Shown here one piece after another: positions 17,983 to 25,180 of a stretch of 64,000 nt of DNA. The stretch covers positions 776,896 through 840,895 of the forward strand of contig NZ_LN609302.1 of assembly GCF_001499675.1 (NCBI RefSeq). Direction: 5' to 3'. The stretch's first letter is position 1. Every line of letters starts with the position of its first letter. The notes under the pieces were generated by a model. The model was not told the DNA's origin, ran no database searches, and saw only the letters and a program-made list of their open reading frames with translations. The stretch is from Acetobacter ghanensis (GTDB lineage Bacteria > Pseudomonadota > Alphaproteobacteria > Acetobacterales > Acetobacteraceae). The translations under genes were made by a program, and so were the position numbers.

Positions 17983-18444
17983 TCAACCATCCTTACGGGC
18001 GCTAACGACCAGAACGGGTGCGCCGCCATTGGTTAAGGAAACACCGGGAAGGCTTTTCTTCCGGGCGAGTTTTTTCATTTCGTTGGTCTGGAACTTGTCG
18101 GGCTGTGGCTGCCAGAGTTCCGGATGCGCGGCCTTCAATGCCTTTTCATCCGTCACGAAAGGCTCCGGCGGCTTATCTCGCAGGCTGGCCTTCCAGTTTT
18201 CCGACTGGAACCCGGTGACGCCATCAGCCTGCATACGCTGCGCCAGTTCAGGACGCATAAGCTGCACGGCCTGCTTGCCCTTGCGCTCCAGCTCTTCTGC
18301 CGCCCCGATAAGTTCCAGATAGCAGGCATCAATATTCGCACCCGGTTCACGTATGGCCGTAATGAAGCGGCTCCATGCCGCTATAGCCGGGCGCAGAACG
18401 TCTGCGTGGATGCGGTTGGCGGTGGTGAGGAGAGGATCGCTCAC
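17983..18444 (-). CDS. Siphovirus Gp157-like protein
   Basis: 153 aa. An N-terminal helical half with LELIGAAEELERKGKQAVQL, then ENWKASLRDKPPEP and PDKFQTNEMKKLARKKSLPG leading to a short beta tail ending PVLVVSA, which fits the Gp157 layout (host-nuclease or resistance helper in other phages). One base separates it from the RecT-like gene. Confidence 0.6.
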   Translation of the reverse strand: MSDPLLTTANRIHADVLRPAIAAWSRFITAIREPGANIDACYLELIGAAEELERKGKQAVQLMRPELAQRMQADGVTGFQSENWKASLRDKPPEPFVTDEKALKAAHPELWQPQPDKFQTNEMKKLARKKSLPGVSLTNGGAPVLVVSARKDG

Positions 18445-18638
18445 GCCACCACCTCCTGAGCCCGCATAAGTTCGGCAGAGAATGCTGGCTCACGCTTGGG
18501 GCGTATGCTCAGCGCCAACTTGGCCCCCGTATGCTGAAAGAAGTGAGCGGTATCCAAGTGCACTTCTTCCTCACGCAGGCATGAAGCGGCCAGAGTAATG
18601 ATGCTAGCCAGATCGGCCCTTTGAGATTCAGTAAGCAT
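18441..18638 (-). CDS. 65-aa hypothetical protein
   Basis: MLTESQRADLASIITLAAS followed by LDTAHFFQHTGAKLAL; helical, no known family. TGATG overlap with the gene before and ATGA with the gene after. Confidence 0.55.
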   Translation of the reverse strand: MLTESQRADLASIITLAASCLREEEVHLDTAHFFQHTGAKLALSIRPKREPAFSAELMRAQEVVA

Positions 18639-18955
18639 CACGCCGCCACCTCCAGCCCACGCATGGCGTCATGTCGCGTTTGTGCGACAAGGCCGCGATC
18701 CAGACGGTTCTTTTCGTGAAGTTCACGCACCGCGCAAACCATGTCGCCAATGGCTTCCTCGGCAAAAGCCAATTCAACAGCAGCGAACTTGTTGTCGGTG
18801 AAGAACGGGAACTGCATCGCATCTGCCACGCGCAGCAGGTTTACGATTGCCGTTTCATACTTTTGCACTTCAATGGCAACAAAAGGTGTCAGCCCCTCAG
18901 TGCTGAACATGCCTTCGTTAAGCGCCTTCTCGTACGCCTCGTTTTTGTAAGACAT
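18638..18955 (-). CDS. Hypothetical early phage protein
   Basis: 105 aa beginning MSYKNEAYEKALNEGMFS. Mostly helical, rich in Ala/Glu. The ATG at 18955 has GGGAG upstream; the longer frame to 19000 lacks one. No recognised domain. Confidence 0.58.
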   Translation of the reverse strand: MSYKNEAYEKALNEGMFSTEGLTPFVAIEVQKYETAIVNLLRVADAMQFPFFTDNKFAAVELAFAEEAIGDMVCAVRELHEKNRLDRGLVAQTRHDAMRGLEVAA

Positions 18956-19033
18956 TTTCCAAACTCCCTCGTGGGAAACATTCGGCCAATGCGGCCACAA
19001 AACCCGGCCCGCGAGCCGGGAAGTGCGGGGGCA

Positions 19034-19387
19034 TCAGGGGGCTTCACCTCGGGCTTTCGCGAGAGCAGCTCGAGATTGTTCCAAAACTGCATACTCTTCC
19101 TCAGTATTGAGGAGGTTGATCAGGGGGGTAGGAGACGATAAGCTATCTAACTCGATACCGCTCTCTGCAAGAGTCCTCAGAAGACCATTCAAAGCCTCGT
19201 AAAGCTCAGGTGCTGCGGCGATTAGGCGGGCGTTGGCTTCTTTATTTTCTGCCGTGCAAAAGCTGCTTGAGCATACGATTGCATCTTGGCCGTCATGAAC
19301 CTGCCAGTATTCTTCGAAATCTCCCGGAGAGCTTTCAAATCCAGCTTCCAGATGCCAAGGCCCCGGCGTAAACTTCGCTTCACTCAC
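19034..19387 (-). CDS. Small phage protein with TPGPW N-terminus
   Basis: 117 aa. The start MSEAKFTPGPWHLEA and the later NKEANARLIAAAPELYEAL are a very common signature of small accessory proteins in phages of many hosts; no function is established for it. The 78-base gap on its downstream side is one of the few real gaps in this operon. Confidence 0.68.
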   Translation of the reverse strand: MSEAKFTPGPWHLEAGFESSPGDFEEYWQVHDGQDAIVCSSSFCTAENKEANARLIAAAPELYEALNGLLRTLAESGIELDSLSSPTPLINLLNTEEEYAVLEQSRAALAKARGEAP

Positions 19388-19390
19388 CCC

Positions 19391-19648
19391 TCAACCCTCC
19401 AAATGCGGAGCACGTGGCAGACCGGTCAGATCGGCCACGATGTTCCACGGGAAGAAGAGGACGTTCAGGCAGTCTGCAACGACCGGCATGGCGCTATCCG
19501 CAAGGCAGATGTAAGCGGCCGCAGCGCCCCAGAAGGCAATGCCAATGGCGACCTGCACGAACGGGTTATACAGAGCCTCCAGCGCCCACTGTGTGGCGAT
19601 GAAGTCCCATTGCTGGGTTATTGGTTTTTGGGGGTGTGTGTTGTTCAT
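19391..19648 (-). CDS. Small two-span membrane protein
   Basis: 85 aa, MNNTHPQKPITQQWDF then two hydrophobic segments (VQVAIGIAFWGAAAAYICLA and MPVVADCLNVLFFPWNIVA). GAGGG is spaced correctly for the ATG at 19648, not for the one six bases earlier. Function unknown. Confidence 0.6.
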   Translation of the reverse strand: MNNTHPQKPITQQWDFIATQWALEALYNPFVQVAIGIAFWGAAAAYICLADSAMPVVADCLNVLFFPWNIVADLTGLPRAPHLEG

Positions 19649-19659
19649 TGCCATAACCC

Positions 19660-20382
19660 TCAGTGCTGGCCTGTGATCTGAACGAGGCGCGTAATTCCCT
19701 TGGGTGTGAAAAACACCTGCGGGCTAAAGCGTTCGTCACCATCACGGTCACGGTATGGGTGGAATTTGACGTGGCAGAACCCAGCCTTCACCTTTTCGGC
19801 GTAGGCGTTCCATTTGCCGTTCTGCTTGAAGATGAACCCGTTTGCATGGGCGGCGCGGACAAACTGTTGAAGCGGCATGTTTGCTGCCTTGGCAGACAGG
19901 TTCAGGGTGTAGAGGCCAGCGCTCTCCGCAATCTTGTCGGCCACTTCTGCCTTGGGAGCGAGGGCAGCATTCTCAGCCTGAAGCGCAATCACCTTCTCGG
20001 TGTATCCGAGCAGTGTCTGGCGCAGGAAGGCTGGGTCGTTCAGGTCAATGGCTGGGGCTTGGCCAGTCACCAGCGCGTCAAAGGAGCGGATTACGGTGAG
20101 GTGGAAAGATGCGCTGATCCATTCGCCATATGCGTAGATCAGTTCGCGGCAGGCGTAAGAACCTTGGTCATTCCCACCCTGCTTTACGTTGACAGGGGCG
20201 TTGCTCACATCTGAGCAACGGGAGATTTCCGCGATCAGCGCCTTGGTTGTATCCAGCCGAAGGAAGTTTGCGGGCTTCTTGGCAGCATCGCCACCAGCAG
20301 CCTTATGGCAGTCATTCAGGCAGAACCGGCCTTCTGCGTCCTGCCGTATCATCGTTCCGAGAATTGCGAGTGTGGAGGTCAT
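19660..20382 (-). CDS. KilA-N / phage antirepressor-type protein, first gene of the left operon
   Basis: 240 aa. An N-terminal KilA-N DNA-binding region (FCLNDCHKAAGGD, later YACRELIYAYGEWIS), a short coiled linker (TEKVIALQAENAALAPKAEVAD) and a C-terminal ANT/KilAC-type domain (NGFIFKQNGKWNAYAEKVKAG). It is read first from PL and so is probably an early regulator. AGGTGATG lies before the ATG. The ATG and promoter are separated by a leader of about 23 bases. Confidence 0.8.
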   Translation of the reverse strand: MTSTLAILGTMIRQDAEGRFCLNDCHKAAGGDAAKKPANFLRLDTTKALIAEISRCSDVSNAPVNVKQGGNDQGSYACRELIYAYGEWISASFHLTVIRSFDALVTGQAPAIDLNDPAFLRQTLLGYTEKVIALQAENAALAPKAEVADKIAESAGLYTLNLSAKAANMPLQQFVRAAHANGFIFKQNGKWNAYAEKVKAGFCHVKFHPYRDRDGDERFSPQVFFTPKGITRLVQITGQH

Positions 20383-20411
20383 TGCCCATCACCTGTTTGG
20401 TTGATGGGGTG

Positions 20412-20456
20412 ATGCTAGTGTGAAATGTCACACTACGTCAATGGGAAATATCACAC
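20412..20456 (-). promoter_or_regulatory. PL promoter with two repressor operators
   Basis: On the minus strand: -35 TTGACG (20441-20436), 18-base spacer, -10 TAGCAT (20417-20412). The spacer is filled by a perfect 16-bp palindrome GTGTGA-AATG-TCACAC (20418-20433); a second half-conserved site ATGGGA-AATA-TCACAC lies at 20441-20456. The same design is found at PR. Confidence 0.8.
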
Positions 20457-20499
20457 CGCATAGATAAAAAATATCCCGGCGCTGGGCCGGGGTAGGTGG

Positions 20500-20946
20500 T
20501 CAGATTGCTAATTTAATGGCTTTTGCTGCTATCAATGGGTTGCGCATAACAAATACTCGTTTTTTTTCGGGTATAACTTCGCGTGCTGCCGCGAAGGTAA
20601 CGGCTACGTCTAATGCGGTTCCTATGGCATCCGAAATAATAGGAGCCTGCCCGCTTTTCCCCGCTTCGCGTCGAGGGGTGGGCATATTTTTAAGTTCATC
20701 TAACAGAGAAATAGCCGTGACCTCAGTGAAGCAATCTTCTCCAATCCGGCAAACGGCTTCTTTGATGTCATCGCCGATTTCGGCATCTGACAGCAGCTCA
20801 TCTAATGCCTCATTGTGGCGTTTCATGGCAGAAATTCTTTGTTCGAGTATGAACGATTGCCGCCAATATGCACCGCCAACAATTCTAGACAGAGCGGTCG
20901 CTGATACCGCGCATATTGCGAGTGAAATCAAGAAAGATTCGCTCAT
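20500..20946 (-). CDS. Membrane-anchored protein downstream of the repressor
   Basis: 148 aa, MSESFLISLAICAVSATALSR: one N-terminal membrane segment, then a helical cytoplasmic or periplasmic part. ATG 20946 has GGAGAAGAGA just upstream. It overlaps the preceding membrane gene by four bases and both follow the repressor, so it should be expressed in the lysogen. A superinfection-exclusion role is possible but is inference. Confidence 0.6.
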   Translation of the reverse strand: MSESFLISLAICAVSATALSRIVGGAYWRQSFILEQRISAMKRHNEALDELLSDAEIGDDIKEAVCRIGEDCFTEVTAISLLDELKNMPTPRREAGKSGQAPIISDAIGTALDVAVTFAAAREVIPEKKRVFVMRNPLIAAKAIKLAI

Positions 20947-21206
20947 TCTCTTCTTCTCCACTTTCTTTCAATTGCGCGTCGAGCTTCGACCTCTACCCGC
21001 TCTAGCATGAGGAGCCGATTGAATTCAATTTTATCAGAAAAAATTTGGAATAGCGCTCCCAGGACGAAAACAATAACGGCGGCAGACCCGAGAAAAACAG
21101 AATGTCTGTTTACGGTAACGCCTCCCGCCAGAGTCCCGCCTATTATTGATGCAACTACTAAATATGGTTGCCCTTTTAGGGCTTCGACTAAGAAATCTAA
21201 CTTCAC
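20943..21206 (-). CDS. Small two-span membrane protein downstream of the repressor
   Basis: 87 aa from a GTG at 21206. Two hydrophobic segments (PYLVVASIIGGTLAGGV and VFLGSAAVIVFVLGALFQIF) followed by a long basic helix. The start is uncertain; the frame is open to 21239. With the next gene it forms a pair co-transcribed with the repressor. Confidence 0.55.
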   Translation of the reverse strand: MKLDFLVEALKGQPYLVVASIIGGTLAGGVTVNRHSVFLGSAAVIVFVLGALFQIFSDKIEFNRLLMLERVEVEARRAIERKWRRRE

Positions 21207-21296
21207 AATCCAGCGCCTGCGTTGATTAAAAGGGGGCAATATGCCTTCTTGTCGTTCTCATTTTTTTCTGAAATGGTCATCACGCGCTCCAGCGCA

Positions 21297-21992
21297 CTAG
21301 AGCCTCCGAGCAAACCAGACGACGCGTCCAACTATCTGGCAGGACTCAGCCAGCACTTCATAATCAGAAAAGCGGGGGTTCTCTGACTTGATGCGAATGG
21401 TCGGTTCCTCCGCGCCATGGACGCGCTCCACCCATTTGCAGACCACGCCGTCACCGTCGAAAAGCACAAAGATGCCCGGCTCAATCACGCTGTTTTTCCG
21501 ACGGTCAACGATCACTGTATCGCCGTTCTGGAGCATTGGCTCCATTGACTGCCCCTCAACTTGAACTACGATTAAATCAGCGGGAGAGGCGCGCAGGTCG
21601 TGCTTGATGAATGACTCTTCGAAGTATTTTGGCTCCCCATATATGGATGAGTCCACCATCTGACCGCCGCCCATACCAGCGCGAGAAGAGAGGAACGCAA
21701 CGGCGGCGTACCCTTCCGGAGCGGATTGCACGACAGAGGGTAAATCGGATTCCGGCGCACCTTCAGCAAATGAGCGCTCAAGATCATCTACAGTGCAGCC
21801 CAAGGCCCCCGCGATTTTTTGCAGCTTATCTATCGTCGGGTTTCTGGAGCGGCCCGTAAGAAGGTCGCGTACGTAAGTTTCCCCGACCCCCGCGCTTCTC
21901 GCGAGCTTCTTGGGGTTGGTGCTGAGAAGTGCCATTCGGCGCTCAATTTCGTCTGCTGTTGGGTGCCTTTCCATATGGGAATGGTCACACAT
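21297..21992 (-). CDS. Phage repressor, XRE HTH plus S24 (LexA/CI-like) autocleavage domain
   Basis: 231 aa. HTH at residues about 25-60 (KKLARSAGVGETYVRDLLTG), a linker with the Ala-Gly cleavage-site candidate in SSRAGMG (about 104), catalytic Ser in VEGQSMEPML and Lys in DGVVCKWVER. It should hold the lytic promoters shut at the GTGTGA-N4-TCACAC sites and be cut after RecA activation. Start 21992 or 21974: neither has a clear ribosome site, and operator O3 (21975-21990) lies exactly between the two. Confidence 0.88.
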   Translation of the reverse strand: MCDHSHMERHPTADEIERRMALLSTNPKKLARSAGVGETYVRDLLTGRSRNPTIDKLQKIAGALGCTVDDLERSFAEGAPESDLPSVVQSAPEGYAAVAFLSSRAGMGGGQMVDSSIYGEPKYFEESFIKHDLRASPADLIVVQVEGQSMEPMLQNGDTVIVDRRKNSVIEPGIFVLFDGDGVVCKWVERVHGAEEPTIRIKSENPRFSDYEVLAESCQIVGRVVWFARRL

Positions 21993-22065
21993 TTAAGCAG
22001 CTTGTGGCAGGTGCGACGTATCACACCTTTTTCGATTGACGAAGTGTGACATATCACACTAAACT
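21975..22065 (+). promoter_or_regulatory. PR promoter and three repressor operators
   Basis: PR: -35 TTGACG (22036-22041), 18-base spacer, -10 TAAACT (22060-22065). Operators: GTGTGA-CATA-TCACAC (22044-22059) inside the spacer, GTGCGA-CGTA-TCACAC (22011-22026), and ATGGGA-ATGG-TCACAC (21975-21990) at the start of the repressor gene. Graded match to the consensus suggests ordered binding as in lambda OR. Confidence 0.8.
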
Positions 22066-22071
22066 CCCCTC

Positions 22072-22299
22072 ATGGAACCTCATAGAGAACTTGTCCGGGA
22101 TATTGAGCGATACGTAGCGGCGCGCGGAATCGCTGAATCCACATTTGGCCGCCTGACTGTGAATGACAGTCGCCTTCTTTCAAGGCTGAGGAATGGCGGC
22201 TCCTTGCTGGTTAAGAGCGAGCAGCGCATCCGGAAATATATTCGCGAAAACCCCGCCGATGCCCCAAAGCGCACCCCAACGCAGGAGGCGGGGCGATGA
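22072..22299 (+). CDS. Cro-like HTH protein, probably from a leaderless mRNA
   Basis: 75 aa. HTH-like stretch STFGRLTVNDSRLLSRLRNG (residues about 23-42) and a basic tail. It is the first gene to the right of PR and divergent from the repressor, the place of cro. Its ATG is seven bases after the -10 box, where transcription should start, and no ribosome site precedes it, so the mRNA is probably leaderless. Overlaps the next gene by four bases. Confidence 0.75.
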   Translation: MEPHRELVRDIERYVAARGIAESTFGRLTVNDSRLLSRLRNGGSLLVKSEQRIRKYIRENPADAPKRTPTQEAGR

Positions 22300-22721
22300 G
22301 TGAGGATCATTGTATCGCTATGGAATCGGCCCTTGCTCTATATAAGGGCACGCGTATCTCGGCAGTCGAGCTTACCGAAGCCGCCGAGACAATCAGACTC
22401 TACTGCGCCGGAAAGTTATCAGTTGAAGTCTGTTTTCCCGTCAACGATAGCGACAGCTCTCGAGAACACATTGGCGATATAGTCGGGATCGGCATCAATG
22501 CTCTTGATTCCAGTAATGGCATTGTTGTTGACGCGCCTGCCGTCTGCGGTAGCAAGGTTGAGAGCGATGTGCAGAATAAGCGCTTCTCTGTTCATAAAGA
22601 AAATTCCTCTCAAAAAGAAAACATCAGCGATCAGGAGCTTCCGACTCCCTCACGCACTGAAACGGTAGCCGCTTCCGGAGATACCGAGGAAGCTGCACGT
22701 ACGCATGGCGGTGCAGCATGA
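22296..22721 (+). CDS. Hypothetical early protein
   Basis: 141 aa starting MSEDHCIAMESALALYKGTR. The N-terminal 50 residues look like a folded helical domain; the remainder is polar and low in complexity. ATGA overlap with the Cro-like gene supports translation. An ORF with its own ribosome site runs opposite to it at 22419-22595, so the downstream half may not be the coding strand. Confidence 0.5.
   Translation: MSEDHCIAMESALALYKGTRISAVELTEAAETIRLYCAGKLSVEVCFPVNDSDSSREHIGDIVGIGINALDSSNGIVVDAPAVCGSKVESDVQNKRFSVHKENSSQKENISDQELPTPSRTETVAASGDTEEAARTHGGAA
22419..22595 (-). CDS. Possible antisense gene, 58 aa
   Basis: MNREALILHIALNLATADG... ending VAIVDGKTDFN, with AGAGGA eight bases before the ATG. 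Its composition (regular hydrophobic/polar mix) looks more protein-like than the overlapping plus-strand frame. No family recognised; it may be a small early regulator or a chance ORF. Confidence 0.3.
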   Translation of the reverse strand: MNREALILHIALNLATADGRRVNNNAITGIKSIDADPDYIANVFSRAVAIVDGKTDFN

Positions 22722-22914
22722 AGCGCCCCCCCCCAAACGCGCAATGGTACCGCCCGGCTACCGCGCAGCGTACTGCCGCCCGCATTACGCAAAGGAATGG
22801 ACGGCCTTTGGCTCTCCCTCCCTCTCGCCGGATGCCCTGCGCATGGCAGGCCGTCCCCAATGCGTCGAAATCCGTGACGGCGATGTGATCATCCTTTGCA
22901 TGAAGGTGAAATGA
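22705..22914 (+). CDS. Small hypothetical protein with C9 tract near its start
   Basis: 69 aa; GYRAAYCRPHYAKEW and VEIRDGDVIILCMKVK look like a small beta-rich domain. The annotated start overlaps the previous gene by 17 bases. A second ATG at 22718 has the usual ATGA coupling but is one base out of frame with the body; the nine-C run at 22726-22734 lies between them, so a tenth C would join the coupled ATG to this protein. Confidence 0.5.
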   Translation: MAVQHEAPPPKRAMVPPGYRAAYCRPHYAKEWTAFGSPSLSPDALRMAGRPQCVEIRDGDVIILCMKVK

Positions 22915-22915
22915 T

Positions 22916-23389
22916 ATGACTGCGAAAAAAGCCGGTCTGAACAAGCTCGTTGAGGAGCGGAACAAGAAGATTCTCGCTCTGCGCGCCAAAGGTATGACGC
23001 TTAAAGCAATCGCCGAAGCAACGAGTTCAGGCCTATCAACAGTTAAAAGCGTTGTACGAAAAACCGAGGAGCCGCGCAGATTGTCGCCTCCTTGCTCAAT
23101 GAGTGAAGGCGTTGAGAGGATATTGCCCCTTGTGCGCAAGGGTATGACCAAAACGGCGGTCGCGCAGCATGTGGGTGTGTCCATTAATACGCTGGCAAAT
23201 TGGTATGGCGTGGCAAAAAGGATTGCCCAGAGCGAAAACCCGGCCCTGTTTCAGGAGCCGTTGGCGCCAGAAGAAAAGCCTAGCCTGCGGGCCGGTTTGG
23301 GGCGAGAGCCTCTTCCTGCGGGGCATCCTATTGCCATGGATGCCATATGGCGCGGCCTTGAAAAATACCGCGAGCCCTTGGCGCTTTAA
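22916..23389 (+). CDS. Protein with two helix-turn-helix motifs
   Basis: 157 aa. First HTH in residues about 20-50 (LRAKGMTLKAIAEATSSGLS), second about 72-100 (VRKGMTKTAVAQHVGVSINT); both are of the homeodomain-like/resolvase type. Probably a DNA-binding regulator of the right early operon. Follows the previous stop by one base. Confidence 0.65.
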   Translation: MTAKKAGLNKLVEERNKKILALRAKGMTLKAIAEATSSGLSTVKSVVRKTEEPRRLSPPCSMSEGVERILPLVRKGMTKTAVAQHVGVSINTLANWYGVAKRIAQSENPALFQEPLAPEEKPSLRAGLGREPLPAGHPIAMDAIWRGLEKYREPLAL

Positions 23390-23643
23390 CCCTCGCACGA
23401 ACCCATGCCCGCAACTGCATCCTCAACCCCCAGCTTTCGCGCGACTTCCGCCAGCAGCTCCTTGCGCTGCTGGATGGTCGCGTATGGGTGCAGGAACGAC
23501 CATAGCTCCGCTGCTCTGACAGTAGACTGCCAGAGGAACGGAGTGTCGTGCATGGCGGCCGGCATTGCGTCACACGCGTTCAACGTGTCCAGCGCGTACC
23601 GGCCGCCATACTCCAGAGTTCCGAATTCGGTCTCCTTCTTCAT
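23386..23643 (-). CDS. Lone minus-strand gene in the rightward early operon
   Basis: 85 aa, MKKETEFGTLEYGGRYALDT, with GGAG upstream of the ATG; the rest is helical (RAAELWSFLHPYATIQQRKE). It is convergent with the HTH gene, overlapping it by four bases, and divergent from the next gene. Function unknown; its placement suggests it is expressed separately from the lytic operon. Confidence 0.6.
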   Translation of the reverse strand: MKKETEFGTLEYGGRYALDTLNACDAMPAAMHDTPFLWQSTVRAAELWSFLHPYATIQQRKELLAEVARKLGVEDAVAGMGSCEG

Positions 23644-23741
23644 TGTTTCTCCAGTTCTCGTGTTCCGCAAAACCGAGAATGGCAGGGGAAAATTCCGTGG
23701 AGAGAGAATTGTTATCCGCGAGAGCAGAAAGGCGGTCAGAC

Positions 23742-24131
23742 ATGACGCCTGAAGCCATCGCACAACAGGTTCAGATGCAACTGCATGAAATCGTTGAGGC
23801 CAGCGGCACACGGTCTGGCCTGAAACAAGCCTTTGCGTCCGTGGCCCGCAAGACCGGGCTGACGGACGGACAGATTAAGCGGCTGTTCTACGGGGAATGG
23901 AGCGTCATACCGGCGCATATCTTCCTGAATGTGGAACGCCTTTACCGAAATCATCTGGAGCAGATGAAGGCACGAGCCGAACATCAGGCCGCCCTTTATC
24001 GCGCCAGGACAGAAGAATGGGACCGCAAATGGGGCGATTATTCCTCCAATGGCGCGCACGCCATACCCGCAGGCGTGCCGGGCGTGCACTCAACAGGGCC
24101 TTCTATTTCCGAGAGCTTGCCGACTGGCTGA
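23742..24131 (+). CDS. Small helical phage protein, possible DNA-binding
   Basis: 129 aa, MTPEAIAQQVQMQLHEIVEA then KQAFASVARKTGLTDGQIKR, an HTH-like stretch, and LYRNHLEQMKARAEHQAALY, a coiled helix. AAAGGCGG precedes the ATG. The last 35 residues overlap another frame (24029-24193) and may be outside the folded domain. Confidence 0.6.
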   Translation: MTPEAIAQQVQMQLHEIVEASGTRSGLKQAFASVARKTGLTDGQIKRLFYGEWSVIPAHIFLNVERLYRNHLEQMKARAEHQAALYRARTEEWDRKWGDYSSNGAHAIPAGVPGVHSTGPSISESLPTG

Positions 24132-24193
24132 ATGAAAAGGCGGACCGGTTGCAGGCCAAGGCCGACCGTCTGGCGCGGGAGTGTGGAGAATGA
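24029..24193 (+). CDS. 54-aa helical protein
   Basis: Ends FYFRELADWLNEKADRLQAK and then DRLARECGE, an amphipathic helix. It overlaps the previous gene by about 100 bases in another frame, and its stop is coupled to the next start (ATGA). The start (ATG 24029, GGGA upstream) is tentative. Confidence 0.42.
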   Translation: MGRLFLQWRARHTRRRAGRALNRAFYFRELADWLNEKADRLQAKADRLARECGE

Positions 24194-24417
24194 CCCGCCG
24201 CAATAGCCTAACGCAAGGCGAGGTATTGGGATTTGTCAGGCGTTGGCTTGACACTTTCCGGTCAGAAGCAGAGGCGGCGCGTTCCGTTGGCATATCGAGG
24301 CAATCCCTCAATGAAATGACCAATGGCTCCAAGCCATTCACCGACAAGGTTTTGAAGGCCGCTGGCGTGAAAGTCGTACGGCCTGCCCCTGAGTATTATC
24401 CGATGGAGAGCTTGTGA
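24190..24417 (+). CDS. Small HTH protein
   Basis: 75 aa, residues about 25-55 (SEAEAARSVGISRQSLNEMT) form a clear XRE-like HTH, followed by FTDKVLKAAGVKVV. Similar in layout to Cro-type regulators. ATGA coupled to the gene before and TGATG to the gene after. Confidence 0.68.
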   Translation: MTRRNSLTQGEVLGFVRRWLDTFRSEAEAARSVGISRQSLNEMTNGSKPFTDKVLKAAGVKVVRPAPEYYPMESL

Positions 24418-24686
24418 TGTCTGAATTCCCGAAAGATCACAACGACCCCGCTGTAGGCGGCATCGCAGCCGACCGCCTGCGCTCCATCATAGAACGGGTG
24501 GAGCGTCTGGAAGAGGAACGCAAGGGCCTCGCTGGCGACATTAAGGATATTTTCACGGAGGCGAAAAGCGCTGGCTTCGATGTGAAGGTCATTCGCCAGA
24601 TCATCCGCATTCGCAAGCAAGAGCCGAGCGAGGTGGAAGAGCAGGAAACCCTGCTCGATATCTACCGCAGGGCATTGGGGATGTGA
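24417..24686 (+). CDS. DUF2312 / GapR-like nucleoid-associated protein
   Basis: 89 aa. ADRLRSIIERVERLEEERKG, a coiled coil, then KDIFTEAKSAGFDVKVIRQI and IYRRALGM match the GapR (DUF2312) family, chromosome-structuring proteins that bind overtwisted DNA ahead of replication forks in alphaproteobacteria. A phage-encoded copy may act on phage DNA topology. Confidence 0.82.
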   Translation: MSEFPKDHNDPAVGGIAADRLRSIIERVERLEEERKGLAGDIKDIFTEAKSAGFDVKVIRQIIRIRKQEPSEVEEQETLLDIYRRALGM

Positions 24687-24688
24687 TC

Positions 24689-25180
24689 ATGAAAATTGCA
24701 TCCATAGACCCCGGCGCAGGCGGCGCAATCGCAATCCTGAACTGGAAAGCCCAGATCGTGGAAGTTCTGGATATGCCGATTGACTATATCAAGGTTGGCA
24801 GGACCACGCGCCGGGTGATTAACCCGGCCATGCTGGCAGCACATTTGCGCGCTCATGCACCCGACCATCTGTTCGTTGAGAATGTTTCCGTCAGGCCCGG
24901 GGAGGGCGCTGTAGGCGCGTTCTCTTTTGGGCGTGGTGTTGGCGTTATCGAGGGCGTTTGTGCCGCTTCTGGCATCCCTCTGACCAAGGTGCGGCCGCAG
25001 GACTGGAAGAAGGCGCTTTCCTGCCCAGCCGACAAGGGAGCCGCCCGGCAACGTGCCTGTGAACTGTTCCCGTCCGATGCTGCGCTGTTCTCCCGCGTGA
25101 AAGACGATGGCCGGGCCGAAGCCGTGATGATCGGTTTGTTTGGCATCCGCGCCATGGAGAATATGGGGATACCGGCATGA
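24689..25180 (+). CDS. RuvC-like Holliday junction resolvase
   Basis: 163 aa. RNase H-like fold with the first acidic residue in IASIDPGAGGAIA (about residue 6), a second in LFVENVSVRPG, and a C-terminal DDGRAEAVMIGLFGIR with the last acidic pair. It should cut branched DNA before packaging. ATG 24689 is chosen over GTG 24683. Confidence 0.82.
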   Translation: MKIASIDPGAGGAIAILNWKAQIVEVLDMPIDYIKVGRTTRRVINPAMLAAHLRAHAPDHLFVENVSVRPGEGAVGAFSFGRGVGVIEGVCAASGIPLTKVRPQDWKKALSCPADKGAARQRACELFPSDAALFSRVKDDGRAEAVMIGLFGIRAMENMGIPA

